Origin: Chimonanthus salicifolius | Taxonomy: Eukaryota > Streptophyta > Magnoliopsida > Laurales > Calycanthaceae | Assembly: GCA_013350335.1 (NCBI GenBank) | Contig: CM023539.1 | Coordinates: 27,025,043-27,089,042 of the forward strand | Reading direction: 5' to 3' | Length of the DNA: 64,000 nucleotides | In this document: positions 34,881-45,710 of the stretch, piece after piece | Layout: each line of letters begins with the position of its first letter | How positions within the stretch are numbered: the first letter of the stretch is position 1 | Program-made: the position numbers and the translations under genes | Notes under the pieces: generated by a model | What the model saw: only the letters and a program-made list of their open reading frames with translations | The model's database searches: none | Told to the model about the DNA's origin: nothing

Positions 34881-36333
34881 CCATAGGGTTCGGCCATGGT
34901 GTTTAGCCGAACCCCATGGAAGAAGATTGGAGATAAGTTTTAATGATTTGAATGGAAAGAAAGAACCATAGGGTTCGGCCATAGTGCATGGCCGAACCCC
35001 ATGGAAAGTTATCGTTTATTTTGTTGGGTTATGAATGTTGAAAACCATAGAGGAACATTGATTGATTAACGGAAAGACATGGTTCATTTTGTTTAATCGA
35101 AACCATGGAAAGTCATGGTCTAATTATGGGTTTATGTTCTTAGATTTTAGATCATGGAAACCTTTGATGGTTAAGTGGTTTGGATTTAAAAAGAGAAAAG
35201 AATGGAACCATAGGGTTCGGCTATGGGTATGGTCGAACCCCATGGAAAGGATATTGATAAAATTTAATGGAATTAATTTAAATGGTTAAGATCATGAACC
35301 ATAGGGTTCGGCCATGGTGTATGGCCGAACGCCATGGGGTAGTTTTGGAATGGTAAGTGCATTTTGGTTGCTCAATGTGGAAAGCTTTCAATTATGGAAA
35401 GAGTTGCTAAATTAGAAAGCATCCAAGTATGGAAAGAGTTGCTAAAATTAGAAAGCATCCAAGTATGGAAAGAAGGTTGCTAAATTTGGAAGCATTTAAT
35501 TATGGAAGGTTATTGAATAAATATGGACTTTCTAAAATAAGGATTTTGGAAACCATAGGGTTCAGCCATGGGTATGGCCGAACCCCATGGAGTTGGATTG
35601 GTATTTTAATGAAAGTAAATTTATTAAAATATAAGGATGGTTATTAATTTAGAAAGTATCTAAGGTAGAGATTAAATTAGTAACTTACTAATTATGGAAC
35701 TTAGATTAAATGGAAGGTGATTGTAAATTTGGAAACCTTCCATTTATGAAAGGTTGGCCATGAATGGCAATTTTGTTATTATAGAAGTTGGATGCTAAAA
35801 TAGGAAACTTTCTAAGTATGGAGTATTAATGTTATACACCATAGGGTTCGGCCAGGTGTATGACCGAACCCCATGGACCAAATTAAGGGATTTTATGGAT
35901 CGGTTTTGGACATAAACATGAGGTAATGGAAACCAATGGCAATCTTGTAAATATATGGAAATATTGGATAGAGGGTTCGGCCATGGTGTATGGCTGAACC
36001 CCATGAATTATTTCTAGGGTTAGGTTTATGTGTTAATGAATCAAGGGGAATGGATGGTATGAATTTAATATGATGATTGGATTAATGGGAAGACATGAAC
36101 CTAAGCTAGTGGCAAAATGGTAAATATCGCCTAAATTGAAAGATCATGGGTTCGGCCATGATGTATGGCCGAACCCCATGAGATGTTTTGTGGATCAAAC
36201 ATTAACTTAGGCAATTGTTTTAATGATTGAAAAGATGGGATTATGGAATGATAGCCATGGATGGCATTTTCATAAATAGGTGTGAAAATGGTAAGCCATG
36301 GGTTCGGCCATGGTGTATGGCCGAACCCCATGG
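34881..36333. repeat. Array of nine GGTTCGGCC hairpins in LTR B
   Basis: Hairpins at about 34881-34919, 34966-35004, 35208-35245, 35299-35338, 35553-35590, 35839-35876, 35973-36005, 36145-36180 and 36296-36333. The best ones pair CCATGGGGTTCGGCCAT-type arms over 15 or more bases. A local 41-bp duplication (about 35393-35475) lies between copies four and five. Confidence 0.9.
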
Positions 36334-37516
36334 GGTTTTGTTTATGGACCTAGAACCTTGTAGATCAAGTGGGACTTGGCTGTTGATTTATTATTATTTT
36401 ATAAGGTAACGGGATCTCGCAAGCGGTGCGCGATCGGTGATCGATTCTTGGACGAAAGACGCAAGCACACGTTAGCAGGTCTTTGGTAAGATTCTACCTC
36501 TTGAAACCATGGGTTTATGTACTTTGTATTTTATCTTATTTTTTATGAGATTAGGTTTCAAAGGATATGCTTTATGTTGAATTTCATATGCTATGTTTAT
36601 TTGTATAAATAGCATGTGTTGGATATGTTTCAAAGGTGATTTTAAATGCTATGTTTTATGTTAGAAAATAGCATGTGTTTCATTGGCATCTCATGCATGG
36701 CATGGGATGGAGGATTTGTAACCGGAGGGGTCACACTCTGCGGGGAAACCAAAAAACCTATGTGCGGTACCTTGATGTGATTTCCATCAAGAAGATTCCT
36801 CAGGGTCCACACTCCGTCGGGGCGTCCGAAATACCTATGTGGTGGGTACATTTATGTACATGTGATGGGTGGGACTCATTGCATTTGTCACCATTGCATG
36901 GCATGGATTTACATGGTTTTGGATATTATGTTATAATATATGTTTTGTACTAACCATGTGTTAACCGTAACTGGAATACCTACTGGGCGCGTTGTTCTAA
37001 CGCCCTACTTCTATCCTAGTTGATGACACAGGTAATCAGGGGAACGAGGAACACAAGACGGGCCAGGCATAGGAGTTTGGAAGACTTATTTTATATGTTT
37101 TTTAATAAAGTTACTTATGGACTTGTAATTGAGTAACTAGTTTCGGAATGTAATAACTTAGATGGTCGGATGTTTAGTTTGATGATTATGACATTTTAAT
37201 AATGAATAAGGACTTGACGTACTTTGATATCTGAATTAGAATAGAATTTAGTTCTATTATGATTCGCATTTTGATGTTATGATTCCGCAGGTTATGATTT
37301 TATTCCGCATGTTGATATTACTATGTGTGAACCATTTTCGTGGACTTAGTCCATGCACACATAGGGTTGGCCAGTTAAGGGTCGGACTTTGGAAGTTCGG
37401 ATTTAGCTCGCGTAGTGACGTCCCGCGCTCTATCACTCTACTCTGTTATAAAATATATATATATATATATTCTGAATTTAAGGGAAACAACGAGTGAAAA
37501 AGGGCGGGGCGTTATA

Positions 37517-37640
37517 GTTGATATCAGAGCGAACCCGAAACATTGAATCTCTCGGAGTAAATTAATCCGGTCTCGTACATTAATTTACTTCGTTAGACTC
37601 AGACGGATGATAGCAAAGGAAGTACAGTCAAGAGGAAGAG
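37517..37640 (+). other. Primer-binding site and short internal remnant of element B
   Basis: gttgatatcagagcgaacc (37517-37535) matches the plant initiator-Met primer-binding site apart from one base (TGATATCAGAGC versus TGGTATCAGAGC). About 100 bp of leader-like sequence follows before it merges into mitochondrial-like DNA; the right limit is approximate. Confidence 0.7.
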
Positions 37641-40600
37641 CAAGACCTGAGAGAGAGAATTAGTTAGAATCTATCCTAGCGTGCTCTAAACCTACAGTTA
37701 ATAACTTGCCTCAGGTAGTCCATTACCAAACCTACCGTGGCTACATACACCTACAAAGCAAGAAAGAGAGAACTCAGGGGGGCTTAGGGGACTTATTACA
37801 CTACCAGTGCATGAAGGAATTCTTAAACCTATCCTACCGAAAAAAATCTCTCTACTTTCTTGAGGAGAGTGGCCAACATCTCTATTAGTACTACCGGCAG
37901 AGGTACCTACTTCCAAACCTTACTCACTCATATCACTGTCCTAAAGGCTATCACAAAATGGAAGCCATGAGACCTTAGTACACTATCAGAGAGTTAAAGA
38001 AATTCATGTAAGTCCTAAAGGGAGAAAGCAGGAGCGAGAGACGCTAGAAGCGAAAGTGGAAAGCACGAGCACCTCAGCATGAGATGAGCCCTAAGCATCA
38101 TGAGCACGAGATCAACGCTCCTCACTACGATTGATTGCCTCGTCTTGAAACAAGAAAACAAGGTTAGGGGTAACATACAAAAAAAAAAAAAAGGGCTTTA
38201 AGAGTAAACATCAGAGTCAATATCAGATGCCTTAACGCGCTAAGCTACTAAGCAATGTCGTTAACACCCTAAGCGTCATCGATTCGTTCTTCTATCAAGT
38301 GATGAACTCGCCTCACGGAAATCAGCCTTAAGGTTAACTCCTGCTTCCCCAGACTATTTGAAAGTTCGAGCCGAGCCTACGCTTCGCTTCCTTTCTTTAC
38401 CGGGGACTAATTCAAAACCTTTTAGCTAGCATCACCTAATCCGGAAAGCCTAGCACAGCCCTTCGACTCGTGATTCTTTCACGGGAAGAACTCGCATTCA
38501 CGGGCTTGGCTTCCTTCCCTGTTTCCCTATCGCCTTATTAAAGGGCTTAGTTTATGGTACCGATAGATCAACATTGGCTTTAATTTCATTCGATGAGGCT
38601 GGCTTCCTTGGCCTTGACCTTTGAGGCGCCCACCCACCGCCCTTCCCTTTATTGATGCAATGCCCCAAAGCAAAGGAATTCAATTTCACTTCCAAAGTAT
38701 GATAAAACAGACACATCCGCATCATCCTCCGAAGAAAGATTCGAAGGAAGAAGCATCAGCTGAAGCAGAAGAGGAGAAGTAGGACTTTCTTCCCAGAATC
38801 GGAGCAGAGGAAGGGCGGAGTAGCTTCTTTTCCACCAAAGTATGAAGAATGAAATGAATTCCATTGTTGCTTAGCTTTGTGCTTTTGTTGTTGTTCGCGC
38901 TAAAGCTTTAGCTATGTGATTGCTGCCTAGCGTTGGTTCGCTATGCTAGCTTGCTTTCTACCTTCCAACTACTTCTACCTTAACCCTAGGAGAAAAGGTC
39001 TCTTAACGCTTTTCCTTCGCTCTGGATTCCGAGCCATTCCCTCAGCCCTTTCTTTCTTTCTGTGCCTTCGCTTTAGCTTATGCTACTAAATGGGCTAAGG
39101 TCTTTGTTGTCACATCCTCCGGGCTCTCATTCGGATTCTCGACCAACCTATCTGCCGCTCTGACTCGCATTGTTTGGTGCGCCCAGCTAGCCTCCTCGCT
39201 CCTTCCCCATAGGGCCAAGGGCCTTCTTTTTTTGCATGCTTCAAATAAGGGCTAGGGTGGTGTAGTAAGGTAAGGGGTGGGTTGGGAAGGAACAAAGCAC
39301 ACACAAAGCTAAGCAATAGCAGAGCAAGCCAAGCAAGCAGCCAATGCGAGGGCGGTGGGTGGGAAAAGAGAAGTATGGTGGGTAAGGTAACCGTTCTTTC
39401 GTCCTAAGACCTAGCTTCTGTTGTCTTTCGGTATCCATCCGTAGGGGAAGAATAAGAATAAGGTAATAGCCAAGAGGGAATGAATGAATGAATTTCCAAA
39501 TCCCAAAGAAGCTGTTTCAGAAACAGACGCTGAAGGATCAGCTAAAGCAGAAGAATAAGAGAAAGCTGAAGCAGCTAAAGCATCCGCAGAAGAGGAAACC
39601 ATTGTTGATCCTATGGGGTAGGAAGCCCCAAGCCAACCCTTTCTTCCCAGGGTGGAACCAGAATCAAGAGATTTCACCGAAGCATAAGAGGAGAAGTAGG
39701 ACTTTCTTTCCAGACCAGAATCAATAGGAACCGTTCTCCTAACCCACCAAGAATTCGAATCACTTTGCGGAGTCTGGCACTGGTTTTTGGATGGATGCAA
39801 GTTGATCACATAAGCCCTTGAAACGATGTTGATATTCAGAAATAGATGACGAACCTCTCTTGCAGGCCTAAAGTTCCAAACGAAGCAGCGTCTCTATCTC
39901 TCGAGCTTGCGACTGTTGGGAAAAGTGCTCATGAAGTGCTGTCCTGATCTCATGAGCAGATGTGAGATCAATTACTTGAGCTAGAACTTTTTGAGAAAGG
40001 GTGGAATTTTGCCAGCTCACCAGCAGTTGATCTTTGCAGATCCAGCAAGCCCCAGCTTCAAAGCCGTCTCGCTTTGAAATGGTCTCACTTTTGAAGCAAA
40101 CGCCTTACAGAAATCAAGAAGCTATCGTGGCCCACCCTCTTAACAAACGACCATAAGCCTCCCCTCATCTCATTGAGAAAGAACTATCCATTGATATCTG
40201 AGCCTAAGGCCCATATCTAGATCCAGACAGCCACGGCTGGCTCACTTGCAGCTACTCAAATAGATTTTCGAATGCTAAGCTAATTCTTAGGGCCTGGCAT
40301 TCTATACCGGCATGTGAAAGAGATTAATACTACCATTCATAGACATGAGGAAAATCGGACGATAGAAGATAAATACAAACGATAATGTTAACGTCTTATC
40401 ATCCGCTGCATAGCTTCCTACTAGTAGGAATGCCAACATCCAAGAAGAGAGCTACCATCTAGCTACTCGGCTCGGAGAGGACTACTAGATTTAAGAACTA
40501 AGGTTAGTTTTATGCTTAACACATTCAAGTCGTAGAACTGCGGAATAAAAACCTAACCCTAAGAGAGAGATTCTTTTTTTCCTTCGGACCCTCGCTCTCA

Positions 40601-41448
40601 ATCACGGGAAGAAAGAATATAGAAGTCCCGCTTCAATTGTTTCCTATAGCCAGATATATAGAAGGGATTCTAAGGCATTCTAATGACAAATTTAGGGGTA
40701 TAAACGAAGATACTTACAAGACAATGGAATTAGATAAGACGAAAAGACGATGAAGCAGACTAAATGTTAGTGTGTGTTATAAATGGTTTGATCGTCTGCA
40801 GAGGAAGCGAGCTGGATCAAACAACGTGAGACTTGCTATATGCTTAACACATGCAAGTCGAACCTTCTTTGAACGGCAGCAATCATATCTTTTGGAAAAA
40901 GACAAATTATTTAACCTCAAGTGGCGAGCTCTCAATCAGTACTTGCATAAAGCGAGCAAATTGAAACACTAGCTTAGTCGATTGACCCCTAATTTGGCGG
41001 GGAGCCTGTGCTTCAATTGGCGAAGCCTCACAGCCGGTCGTGCTTCCGCCCTTGTCCTAAAGGAAGAACTCAAACAAGAAACATAGACAATCACATTCAC
41101 TTGAGGATAGCAATTGAGGGAAACCAAATGAAGAAATCAAGCAAATTACTTAAACTTTGATTCCTTATCCACTAAGTTCACTAGCCGGTTTAGTTCTTTA
41201 AGCCCTATAGTTTGCCTATATTAGCCCATTAAAAGACCAACTAAACCAACATCTGGCAAATTAAGAAAACAGCAACTTATTCTCCTATCGGAAAATAGGA
41301 CGCAAATAGAGGAAGATCAGCTGTTTTGAGCGGAGAATCGGACGCAAAAAGTGGAAGTTCGGTTGCTTATCTAATGAAAAAGAAAGAAATGATCAAAATG
41401 GAAATGATTTGAGAGGCCCCCACAAGGTTAGGTCATTTTTGTCCTGCA
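37641..41448. other. Mitochondrial-like DNA with rrn18 scraps
   Basis: No intact gene. It includes two scraps of the small-subunit rRNA 5' region (40511 and 40835). It also has two related stretches around aagcagaagaggagaagtag (about 38763 and 39680), one of which gives an acidic Glu/Ala-rich frame I cannot identify. The rest is short open frames and purine-rich sequence like that at 9681-17874. Confidence 0.45.
40835..40863 (+). pseudogene. rrn18: Fragment of mitochondrial small-subunit rRNA
   Basis: gctatatgcttaacacatgc and the next nine bases (aagtcgaac) match the beginning of plant mitochondrial 18S rRNA as I know it; the flanks differ. A second, mutated copy (tatgcttaacacattcaagt) lies at 40511-40530. 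These are relics and cannot be functional. Confidence 0.6.
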
Positions 41449-42365
41449 TCAACCTCCCCGGGTTTCAAGAGAACGCGCCCTCGAGTTCATTGCTTCGATG
41501 GATTTCATGGCGCGATCATTGTACCACCTTAAGTTATGCCACCAAATCTCATCATTGGATGGTTGGTTTTTGCAATGTATCAAATACATGAAGATTTTGT
41601 TTTTGTTTATCTTCTCATTCCCGTGCTTCCTAGCATACTTCCATTTCCAGGGTTGATTTTCTTAGAAATAACTCAACAGTTGTGGACTTCTTGACAACCA
41701 ATACATGTCACTGTTGGGATCACTATTAGCCATTCCATCTGCCAATGATCTTGCCCTGTTTTAGGCATAATTAGCATGGTCAACAATATTCTCTAAGCCC
41801 TTTACAGAGGTCGCAGTGAGGACATAGATATCTCCAAAGTATCCTCCATTTACTGTCAAAGCATTGTCAAAGAACTTTTCAAGAATTGCTTTAGAATGAT
41901 CCTGGTCAACAGCATCTGTAGTCTCTCTCCTTGTCACATTTGCCACATCAAATCTGTAATTGTTCCACCTGTCCAATCTTCACTGACTTCCTATTAGAAA
42001 TAAGATTTACAGGATGGATTGTCAAAATCAAATAAACAATCCAAAATTTCAACTATTGTTAGCTGAATCACAACATTTTCTTTTGTATCAAGGAAGGGAA
42101 CAACAACACCATACGTTGTCGATTGTTTCTCTTTCTCTTGATCATCATCAGAGTCATTGGCTGCAGGTGGTTCTAGCAGCTGAATGGTTTCTTCGTATGC
42201 CCAGTTAGGCGCAGGATCCCACTTAGGTTCATCATCCCAAATTGGACCTGGATCGGCTATTGTTGATGAAATATCCTCTTCACCAACATCTTTCATCATA
42301 TCACCTTCGTTCTTGTCGCCATCTCTAGGCGTGACCTGAGTTTCTCGAGTGATAGCAACTTGATC
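41449..42365 (-). pseudogene. Unidentified protein pseudogene, C-terminal part (possible viral capsid/nucleocapsid relic)
   Basis: Read on the minus strand from 42365, where it is cut by LTR D, to a stop at 41449. It opens with an acidic linker rich in Asp, Glu, Pro and Trp (about 42110-42330). It then shifts frame near 42000 and runs through stops near 41761 and 41660, giving well-formed protein segments (for example GGYFGDIYVLTATSVKGLEN, about 41790-41850). With the N-terminal part it gives about 400 codons. Length, single-domain layout, acidic linker and multiple breaks would suit an endogenous plant RNA virus coat or nucleocapsid gene, but I do not recognise the family. A decayed retroelement gag is an alternative. 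Confidence 0.45.
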
Positions 42366-45300
42366 TGTAACACCCCGGATTTTCAATTCATGAATATATA
42401 TGGAAATTGTCCATTTAATTTGTGAATTAATGGAGATAGACCTTAGATGGGTAAGGAATTGGGTCAATTGTCCAATTAAGACCCAACGGATTATGGATAA
42501 GGTTCAATTGAAATAAATGGGTAAGATTCATTTAATTGGGTTAAGGTTGTCAATTGGGTCAAATGCCCAATTGGGACCCAATGGGTCATGGTTGACTTGG
42601 TGGACCACCAAATGAGTTCAAGTTTAATTAAGGTGTGGCTGAATTAAATTGGATTAAGTCCAATTGAGTAAGTTCAAAATGGAATCAATGGATTGAGTTA
42701 ATGAATGAGTACAAGTCTTGAGTTTAAAAGAATTAAAAATATTTGAGTTAAGGTGAGTTGAATGGGAAGTTAATGGGACTTTCATTACATCTCATAAGAC
42801 CAAACCAAGGTGTACACACGTTGGGGAGGTGGGAGTTTCATCTCATGGGATGAAACTCCAAAGGAAATATTAATGAGGAGGTGAAGGGTTTTTGTTGTTA
42901 CACAAGACATACTCAAGAGTACACGTTGGGGAGATGGAGGGTTTCCATCACACAGTTGGAGAGTTTCATCTCATGGGATGAAACTCCAAAGGAAATATTA
43001 ATGAGGAGGTGAAGAGTTATAGTTGTTACAAAAGGGGCATCACCCAAAAGACACCACCCTTGGCCGATCCCCCTCTCAAGACAATAAACACTTAGAGTAT
43101 TTTCTATCTCAAGCTTCTCTCCCTCTCACTCAAGGCCTACCCTCCCTCTAAGACAAAGGAGAAAGGACTTAGAGTTTTCCATCTCAAGCTCCTCTCCCTC
43201 TCACAAGAACCCTAAGGCCGACCCTCTCACAAGAACCCTAAGGCCGACCCTCTCATAAAGACAAAGGAAGAAGACTTAGATTCTCCCTCTCAAACTCACA
43301 CTTTGGCCGAAGATCAAGAATGAAGGAAGAAGAGGCTAAGGAAGGAAAAGAGCGGAGGAGCAAGTCGGAACGAGAGAAACCGAAGGAGTCGCGGAGTCGG
43401 TAAGTACTTGATAAGATTTTATTAAGTAAGAAAAGAGATTAAAAGAACATCCCATTTTTGGATTGGAGAGTTGGCCAAAATATCATGGCCCATGGATTTA
43501 AAATCCATTCAAGGAATGGGATGGATTGAACAAAGCAAGGGTGATTAGGGTTACCCATATGATTAATGGATATGATTAAGGGCACTACGTATATACGGCT
43601 TAAGCATGGAAAAGGTGGTCAAGGAATATGGTTCGGCCATTGCATGGCCGAACCCTAATCTTGTTATGGCTAAGGACCTTATGCATGTCCCATGGAAGAA
43701 ATGGTGAATGATCAAGAATCATGGTTTGGCCCTTGCATGGCCAAACCCTAAGTTTTATGTATAAGAACCCCATCAAAGGATCAAATCTTGGATGTATGAT
43801 TTTTTTAAAGAAAATGATGAACCATAGGGTTCGGCCATGTTGTATGGCCGAACCCCATGGAGGGAGATTATTGATGTTTAAAGAGTTTTTAAGGGTGAGA
43901 ATGATGGAAGAATATTAACAATGTAAATGGTCTCAAATGTTGTAAAGGGTGGAGAACCAAGGACCATGGGTTCGGCCATGTTGTATGGCCGAACCCCATG
44001 GAGAAATATTAATGAATTTATTATGGATCTTTGGGTTTTAAATGATGAATCTAAGTGTATGATTAAACCCCCCATGGAGGGACTTTATTTATGGACCTAA
44101 AATTGTAAATGATTTAAAGGAGAAGATGGGAAATGAGACATCATGGGTTCGGCCATGGTGTATGGCCGAACCCCATGGATCATTTTAATGGGTCATTTAG
44201 AGATTTATGCATGTTTCTATAAATGAATGATTAAGCTAGGAAATGAAGGGAATGGTTTAAATTAATTAGAATAATTAATTTAGTTATTTTATGGAATTAA
44301 ATGGATCACCAAATTGATGTATGTGTTAAATGTAATAAGGTAACGGGATTTCACAAACGGTGTACGATCGCTTGACACGATTGGTGATCAATTTTTGGAC
44401 GAAAACACAAGGACCCGTTATTTGGACGTTGGTAGGATTCCTACCTTATTGAAAACCATGTGAATGTTTTACTTGAATTATTTTGGTATCAAATGATATA
44501 TCTTAATGATGAGATTTTAATGCTGTGATATGTATTATTACATAGCATGTTTGCACTTACATCTCATGCATGGCATGAGAGTTATTAAATGTAACCGGAG
44601 ATCCACGCTCCGTCGGGGCGTCCGTAAGGCATTCGTGGGGGTAACTTGATATGCATTATCCATCAAGAGGGATGTATGATTGATTTGTAACCGGAGATCC
44701 ACGCTCCGTTGGGGCGTCCGTAAGGCATTCGTGGGGATACCTTGATGAGGATTTTCCATCAAGAGGATACTATGTGATTGTGATATAGATGATGGGTGGG
44801 ACTCATGGCATATGACACCCATGGCATGGCATTTACCTGCAGGGTTTTGATATTATTATATCTATGTGATTTTGTTTATAATAATCCATGTGTTGACCTT
44901 ACTCGGATTACCTACTGGGCGCGTTGTCTAACGCCCTACTTCTACCTTAGATGATGACACAGGAAATGGATGGAACGAAGGACGCGATCGAAACCAAGCT
45001 TAGGAGCTTGGATAATTTAGTTTCACTTTATTTAAGTTTATTCATGGACAATGTAATTTGAGTAGCTAGTATTTGGGAATGTAATAGCTTAGACTAATTG
45101 CTACGGATCGAATGATGATTAATCTGGATTAAGTTAATTTATATTGATTGCCTTCCTTGCTAAGTAAATATTGTAATCTAATGTTATTTCTGCAATGGGT
45201 ATTCCGCAAGTCGTAGTATAGCGTGTGAAATGTTTTAGTGCACTTGTCCACGCACACGCATGGTTGGCTAGTTAAGGGTTGGGCTTTGGAAGCTCGGACT

Positions 45301-45398
45301 TAGCTCGCATCATGACGTTCCCGTTCTCTTTCACTCTTTATTTTTTTAAAAAAAAAATACTCTGATTTTAGGCGTGTGAAAAAGGGCGGGGCGTTACA
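42366..45398 (+). mobile_element. Solo LTR, family D (3033 bp)
   Basis: Starts TGTAACACCCCGGATTTTC and ends GGGGCGTTACA, with a perfect duplication tgatc (42361-42365 and 45399-45403). In order: two diverged copies of a segment with the palindrome ggagtttcatc...gatgaaactcc (about 42830 and 42958), short repeats of aaccctaaggccgaccctct (about 43188-43250), donor-like GTAAGTAC (43400), five GGTTCGGCC-type hairpins (43630-44178), RY motif (about 44575), two CCGGAGATCCACGCTCCG cores about 94 bp apart (about 44597 and 44691) and the acceptor-like block (44913-44950). No internal region. Confidence 0.93.
43630..44178. repeat. Array of five hairpins in LTR D
   Basis: Hairpins at 43630-43655, 43723-43747, 43821-43860, 43963-44002 and 44142-44178. 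The second has arms GGTTTGGCC and GGCCAAACC: both arms changed from the standard CG to TG/CA, so pairing is kept. Confidence 0.9.
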
Positions 45399-45656
45399 TG
45401 ATCAAATACCTCTTCAAACAAATCTTCATTGGAGTCTTCAATGGGGAAGACCCAAGAAGGCTCGTTTACACTTACTTTTTCAAGTGATTTCACTCGGAGT
45501 CTTCATTCTTTTAACTTTGTGCTCATAGAGCTGACGGACTCCATAGGTTTAAGATTCTCTAACTGCAGCATTGCAACGGTTGCATTGGAGGTTTCCAACT
45601 GCAGTGAAGTTTCGACCATGGCTGCTTTCAAGGCCTTTTTTCTTAGAGGGAGCCAT
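45399..45656 (-). pseudogene. Same unidentified pseudogene, N-terminal part
   Basis: Starts at an ATG at 45656 (minus strand; MAPSKKK), shifts frame within the first dozen codons, then gives a helical, Leu/Met/Ser-rich stretch likely to form a coiled coil and an acidic segment ending ...DLFEEVFDQ at the insertion point. The frame continues directly at 42365 once the LTR and one tgatc are disregarded, so both parts are one gene interrupted by LTR D. Confidence 0.55.
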
Positions 45657-45710
45657 ACACATACAATCCTAACATACCTTAACAGAGCTAAAGCAAATAT
45701 AAGGGGACAT

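Larger units (their letters stand above)
34267..37516 (+). mobile_element. LTR family B with adjoining primer-binding site (3250 bp)
   Basis: Starts TGTAACACCTCGGATTTTC and ends GGGGCGTTATA; the family end is GTTACA, so one base has changed. In order: TATA (34643-34650), donor-like GTTAGTAT (34840), nine GGTTCGGCC hairpins (34881-36333), RY motif (about 36692), two CCGGAGG...CTCCG cores (about 36720-36830), acceptor-like block (36981-37019) and a (ta)n run at about 37447. A primer-binding site follows directly, so this was a 5' LTR. The body and 3' LTR are absent and no target duplication can be assigned. Confidence 0.88.

Noticed and set aside
42366..45398. TGTAACACCCCG...CGGGGCGTTACA as terminal inverted repeats of a DNA transposon
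   Set aside because: A 5-bp duplication, a primer-binding site directly after the related B copy, and the same termini on a Ty3/gypsy element identify them as LTR ends.
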